From: Sympetrum striolatum
Taxonomy: Eukaryota; Arthropoda; Insecta; Odonata; Libellulidae
Direction of reading: 5' to 3'
Length of the DNA: 64,000 nucleotides
Assembly: GCA_947579665.1 (NCBI GenBank)
Contig: OX388351.1
Coordinates: forward strand, 56,552,939 to 56,616,938
A model generated the notes under the pieces. The model worked only from the letters and a program-made list of their open reading frames with translations. It was not told where the DNA came from and ran no database searches. The position numbers were made by a program, and so were the translations under genes. Shown piece after piece: positions 58,601 to 64,000 of the stretch (positions are counted from its first letter, which is position 1; each line of letters starts with the position of its first letter).

Positions 58601-60479
58601 CAGCTTTTTACTGCTATGCTATGCTTCTATGTTCATGATAACTTTTAAGGATTAATACTGGTATTTTCCGTTTTATTTTGGCACAGAATAGAGAAAAAGT
58701 ATTGCTCGTTTGCTCGTTTTACTTGTCTCGGAATTCTCCGTCAATGTATATAAAATAAAGCTAATGATGATGGTGGCGCCATATAATGTTTTCGAAATTT
58801 TCCTCGGTTGTTTTAGTCATGGTAATCATTGATATTATTTTTTAATGGAACAAAATATATTTAAGCTTCCCAAAGTATTTCAAGGGGTCAAAGATCGAAT
58901 GTTTAAAATGATAGGGGAAATGATGTAAAGATTAAAAGAATCCTCAACAAACCTATAAACTATCAGGTATCACAGTCAATTTAAATTTATAAGCTAAATA
59001 ATTATTCTCTTTGTTATACTCCTCAAGGATCGGAACTCAATTTCTGATCATAAGGCTTTCATAAGAAGATTGTAAATGTGAATTAAGTATGCTGCGTCAT
59101 GGCAGTCACATACGTCACATTGAGGAAGTAAACATATTTTTACATAACTTAAATTAAAACACTCTCAAATACACAACGCATTTTGGAATTGACCGATGAA
59201 TTGAGGAAAGCACTTATCATAGTTTTTCATATCGTATAGCAATGTATTGTGTTTCGTATGGCGCATCTCATATTAATTTGAAATTAGGGAAGCATTACAA
59301 ATGAAAGTTTGACCAATACTGACATAGATAAATGGAAATTTCTTAAGATGCATAATAACTTCCAATGTCACGCAGTAGCGGTTTTGGATGTATTCTGATA
59401 TCTTTATAAACAACTTTAATAGCTCGCGCATAAATTACAGCCTGTAAAATAGATAGTATGAAATGAAGTAAGAAAAAATGTCAAGTATTTACCTTTTGCT
59501 ATTGAATAATTTAAACTATGATCATATTCACCACCATGGAGACTAATTCATGATGATATGAAAATGACGATAGATAAAAAATATTGAGCATAATTATAAT
59601 TTGTATGCAATAAGTTTCTAAAGATTCTTGTATCCATTCATTAGAAAGCACCTATCGTATGTGATGATTTTTAAGCGGTAGATATTTATGAGCGCGAAAG
59701 CCTTTGACAAATACGAGCAAACTTCGCCGTATGCGTCCTGTTATCTTCAGTTTCAAATCTTCACGCGTTATCCTCGTCTCTGCAGCCATTCATTACCTCA
59801 GATAATCGGGAGTTGACAGTACCTCGTCTCCCGGCATACGCAATGAGGGTTATAGCTTTTCCTAAGGGCCTTCATTTTGCCCTCCAATTTATTCGCTAAC
59901 GAGCTTCATTAGCTAACATCCGAAATCAGTTCAACAGAACGACGTATCGCGGAGGTGCTGCAAAAAAAACTTAATAAAAATACTTTGATACGGATAGTGC
60001 AACGAGATGCATAAATAACCCCATTTCCGCAACGGCGTTGTATGGGAGAAAAACGGTAAAAGCATGATAATTCCTTCGGTAGGTAGAATGTTCGTAGAGA
60101 AGACAAAAAATAATTGAATTTGCGAATGTTGCACCATTTTGGAATTCGAGTTTTTTTTATAGAAAAATATTACGAATTGAAATGAACTAAAAATATCATT
60201 AGCAAAAATGAAATGAAGACTTGCAAAAATTTACAATTTGCGAGCAAAATTTTAGTTGCTTTGATTTCATCGAATTACACAACTACCTATACTTTTCGTT
60301 CTAAGCTCACGAATGTCTATAATTAGTAACATTTTGAATACCGGATGAATTCCATGGCAAATTATTACAGCAGAAATGTTTGTTGCAATGGTAACAGAAA
60401 AGGGATAAGGATGACGCAAGATTTAACGGCGATCAGTCAGAAAAATTCCTGAGGAAGAATGAACATGAAGAATCCGTCT
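55616..60479. other. non-coding stretch with GC-elevated islands
   Basis: No gene is recognised. The main island at about 57780-58560 is strongly purine-rich on the plus strand, with long opposite-strand ORFs (57859-58146 and 58290-58583 minus) rich in Ser, Leu and Arg, as expected of pyrimidine-rich DNA. A smaller island lies at about 59690-59910. The rest is AT-rich. Confidence 0.35.
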
Positions 60480-61350
60480 GAATCAGACTTTTTTCATACC
60501 CGTCTTTTCTCGGTTAATAAAATTAATTGAATGAAATAAATCATTTGAAACGAATTAAATGAAATTCAACAGGTATACGGAAGAAATGAAATATGAAGGC
60601 CGTCCTATCTATAAATAATCATGGTATAATCGAATTGCATTATATTTTTTATGATTTTATATCATAATTATAGAACAATAAAACGTTAAATAATGTATAG
60701 CTACGAGACTAAAAGAAATTAAATTCTTCTTTTTACAAGGTGGAAAATCTCGAGATTGCATTGTAATGCATGCGTGTGGCTGGGTTGCCTAACTCCGATA
60801 TTCAGTTGCTAATCTTTCATAAACAAAGACCCATTGAGTTGAATGGTCGGACAACTGTCCACTATTTTTAAGCCAAAAATGTGCCCTGAAAGTTTCATTA
60901 GAGTCCGTTTCCCACAAACCTGGTGTTTCCCTTGTTAGTTCTTCCTCGGTTAAAATAAATAATTCGTAAGAGATTTCCTACCAATTTAAATTAAATGAAA
61001 TAGGTATATGTAATAAATAGAAATACGAAGACCATCCTATCTATTAGAAGTTGTAAATCTCCAACAGCTGTCTTTGTCGGCCTTCCTCCTCTCATTCACC
61101 GGTGTTCGGATAAAATAAGGAAGGACACCACACACACCGTCGAATGAAACGAGGAACGCCGTTAAAGACGGCTTTTGGAGATTTTTAGCCCTAATTCTTT
61201 AACAGCAGTATTCCAATATTTTTTAAAATCTTGTCTATAAATAAACATGCTATTATCCAGTTGCATTATCATTTTCAATGGTTTTGCGCTTTACTGATAT
61301 AAAAACATAAAATTGAATTAACTCTAGTTACGAGATGAAAGGAAAATAAA
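60480..61350 (+). repeat. diverged tandem duplication; second copy carries a MITE
   Basis: The segment 60490-60730 recurs at 60940-61350. Landmarks in order are CTCGGTTAA, GAAATxCAACAGGTATA-like, GAAGxCCxTCCTATCTAT, TTGCATTAT and a TACGAGAxxAAAxG end. The second copy is interrupted at TCTAT by the 189-bp element at 61045-61233; the first copy keeps TCTATAAATAA uninterrupted at 60608-60618. Confidence 0.75.
61045..61233. mobile_element. MITE with ~50-bp inverted arms
   Basis: The arms AAATCTCCAACAGC...CACCGGTG (about 61054-61094) and CACCGTCGAATGAAACGAGG...GGAGATTTTT (about 61136-61190) are inverted repeats around a ~40-bp spacer. The insertion is flanked by TCTAT (61040-61044 and 61234-61238), and its bounds are confirmed by the paralog at 60608. 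Fragments of the family lie at 14245, 37590, 41838, 42896 and 51905. It is non-coding. The outer ends are not clear terminal repeats, so the superfamily is unassigned. Confidence 0.8.
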
Positions 61351-62580
61351 AGCTATTGATCTCGAGGAAGACATCTTGTTAGAAATTTTAAAACTTCCTA
61401 AAAGAAAATATGCTGAGGTCTTGCGTTGGCTCTACGAAGATGGCGTGATAACTGCGTGAAATTTCTGTGAGATAACGAATAAGCCGGTCGAGAACAGATA
61501 ATGAGGATGCGCTGTGTTTGCCGAGAAAAACATCTCTGAGGAGAGCAAAGACGGCGTGCGTAGGAGAGGCCTTTCATGAGATGGTGTAGATTATGTACTA
61601 GAAGACTAATTAATCAAACTCCCGAGGTGATCGTCATTGTTTGGATCTATCTGCATTCAGCATCCATTTTTAAACGCTGATTCGATAAGATTTTCCCATT
61701 CATCTCCTTGGTTACACGGATTAAGGTCAAACTGTGATGCATATCTGCTTCTTGTCACATCAGCTATACCAACCTAAGCTTAATATATGGGAAAATGTTA
61801 AGATTTGGCTTCTTGGAAAAATTTTAACTATTTCTGTGATGTCGCTTTGTAAGGGTGGAAATTTCTCGTGGCCTTATTGAATTGTACACTATAGTTTCCA
61901 TGATTAGATATCTAAGAAACTCTGGCATTATTTTATATTTTAACAAGAATTAAATCACTATCATTTGTTTATTTTAAGGCATCGAAGATGCATGGAAATA
62001 TATTCTCATATAAAAGAACCATAAATGTATAATGAACCCAACTTCGTCGTATGGTTTGAATTTTAGGAAGTTAGACTTGTTAGTAGTATGCTACAATTAA
62101 TTATTTATTATGAATTTAATTATTTTGAGTCATTGCTATAACTCTGTGATTTTTATCATCAAGCAGAGGTAAGGGTCCGTCACATGATATATATTTTCTA
62201 AGAATCTTATCCAATACAAAATATTTCGTACTCTTTACTCGTTACGTAAGTAGTGTTTTATAGTGAAGTACCAAAGATTGTTTATGGAATTAGAAGAGGA
62301 CATATTGTTACATGTAGCCATTTCTGTCATACTTTTTCATTTCCTTCCGTCATCTCTGCGAGCGGAATCTGAGATATATAATGCTTAAGGAAGCGATTAT
62401 CCACTCGTGACCTTTTATTCGTTTTCTCTTTATTAGTTTCTTAAATCGAATGCAGCATGGAATTTTCCAAAATTTTCTAATGTGAAAAGTTAAGAATATG
62501 GAAGAAAATTTCAGCGTTCAAGCTTCTCTATTTGCCATAAAGTCTAAAGGATTTATAAGGTCTCTATATAAAAAGTTTTT
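61351..62580. other. non-coding AT-rich stretch
   Basis: Nothing recognised. Confidence 0.35.
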
Positions 62581-62639
62581 TGTAGGTGAACAGAAATAGA
62601 GAGGAAAACTTTAGAAGGAGTAGATGTAAAAAAACCAAG

Positions 62640-62720
62640 GAAATATCTCAGGAAAAAAAAGATCCACAGCAGAAAAACACCCACATAGAAGGGGGTGTGA
62701 AAAACTTGTGCAAACCTACT
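62640..62720 (+). repeat. dispersed hairpin motif, copy 3
   Basis: ACACCC (62677-62682) and GGGTGT (62693-62698) pair, followed by GAAAAACTTGTGC. The upstream GGAAAxxxAxxxTCCAC-GCAG context also resembles the copy at 18055-18110. Confidence 0.6.
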
Positions 62721-64000
62721 GATACTACAAGCAAAAATATGTAAAGAAAGCTGTGTATAACTTGAAAATAACAAAAGCAGTATTATAATAAAATTACTTT
62801 GAGAGTTATGAGACAAAATCAGAAGCAGGAAAAATTGTAATAGTACACTATGAGAAAATAATAAATGAGACAAAAAATAAAATAAAGCATCCAAACAGAA
62901 TTACAAAGCATCATAAAATGAAATAAAAATTGCGTAAATGGAGTTCATATGAGCGAAGTAATTTCAAGAGTAAAAGAGCTCTTTTTACTTGAGAACCAAA
63001 CAAAACTCATAGCGAAAACACTTCTATTTATCACACAATTCATTCCAAAGACGCCGGTTCCGTGCCTCATGCAATGAACGCAACGATTCCCTCTTAAGAG
63101 CGGTATAAATATAAATCCCCCGCATTAATCCTCCACATCTCCCAAAAAAAGTCCATCTTCGGGACGGAAAGTAGCATATTACTGTAAAAAATGGTCGCCT
63201 ACTCAGGTGTACGCCCCCATACGTAAAGTCGTAACTGCCTCCGCATTCAGTCCTGTTTTTCACTCCGCACTCCAGGCAGCGCTGCGATCGTTTATTCAAC
63301 GAAATCCCTCCACAGGGAGGCGGGGGAGCAAAACGAAAAGTTAATATACCTCGAGTTACAATTCTTTTCCCAGCCGTTTCTTACTGAATAAGGATCCAAA
63401 GAATGGCCACCGCATCCGCCTCCTCATTCCACGCTCTTAGAAACTCTCTCTCGTGAAGATAATCGATAGGAGGCTGTTGGAAGGTAAGGAGCATTGGAAC
63501 CTTAATCCTATCGAAAACGAAAAGATATGAGACGCCTTAACCTGCTATCGGCAAGGCCCACTTGCTCGGATCCGCCGAAGTAATTCCATTTTGTCCATTT
63601 AGGAAGTACGTCGAAGGCTGTTTCAAAAAATGGGACGTCTTGCGACCACCGATCTCATAATGTTCCATTTCCGGAGCAAGAGGACTTTTTTCATCTTTTA
63701 TAAGTCATTCTAAGGAAATACGCTCTCTAATCTAGTCGGTTTATTCTTAGACGAGGCTGGAAATCTGGAACCGACCATGGGACGATACGTCGATGGCGGA
63801 GGAAGAAGTAGGCCGGCCTCTACTACGAGAAATCTTAACGTTTTTATAACTTATTCGAACCAAACGCTACTCTGCTGGTAGAAATATTTTAGTAATAAAC
63901 GTTATACAGTTTTGACTTTGGCTCAAAGGATATAATTCTCTTACCAGTAACCTTTCCTAGAATCAAATATTAGTTTTGGTCCGTTCTGCCCTACGGAGTA
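62721..64000. other. non-coding stretch with a terminal GC-elevated island
   Basis: No gene is recognised. An island from about 63000 to 63830 is CpG-containing; it holds GGTATAAATATAAATCC near 63100, a TATA-like motif without other promoter support, and an unassigned minus ORF at 63024-63299. The window ends in AT-rich DNA. Confidence 0.35.

Overview
This window looks like gene-poor nuclear DNA from an arthropod, most probably an insect with a large, repeat-rich genome. The sequence is visibly AT-rich. I find no bacterial gene layout, no operons, no rRNA, no CRISPR array and no complete protein-coding gene. Recognisable content is mobile-element debris: tRNA-derived SINEs, hAT and pogo/Tigger DNA transposon derivatives, foldback MITEs, a fragment of a LINE reverse-transcriptase C-terminus, and two hammerhead-ribozyme-like cores of the kind reported in Penelope-like elements. 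The organism call rests on these families and on base composition. No species-specific gene is present. The window could be intergenic or a long intron.

Layout. 0-9 kb holds a foldback MITE (2251-2448), a weak ORF cluster (2470-2879), a tRNA-like fragment (3687-3806) and a ~1.05-kb hairpin-rich repeat (4208-5254). 9-14.5 kb holds a clear SINE (9022-9232), two perfect hairpins (10290 and 12304), a hammerhead-like core (12423-12450) and a decayed SINE. 16-22.1 kb holds a diverged duplicate pair; one copy carries a 313-bp hAT MITE with an 8-bp target duplication, while the other keeps the unfilled site. 25-33 kb holds several SINEs and tRNA-like heads. 33.3-33.9 kb holds the second hammerhead-like core beside a LINE remnant. 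39.7-40.5 kb is an internally deleted pogo/Tigger element, and 41.95-42.52 kb is an internally deleted hAT element. 43-56 kb holds a foldback MITE, a SINE inserted in an (ATATT)n tract, a head-to-head SINE pair, two more copies of the 1-kb repeat, and a dispersed repeat present in opposite orientation at 43.2 and 55.2 kb. 60.5-61.3 kb is another duplicate pair in which only one copy carries a MITE.

Between these lie AT-rich stretches with no recognised content, interrupted every few kilobases by GC-elevated islands of 0.3-1 kb. Many islands have a strong purine/pyrimidine strand bias, and none could be assigned a gene. The elements do not work together as a pathway. The window records successive transposition events, and the most informative parts are the filled/empty paralog pairs, the 317-bp tandem architecture of the 1-kb repeat and the hammerhead-like cores.
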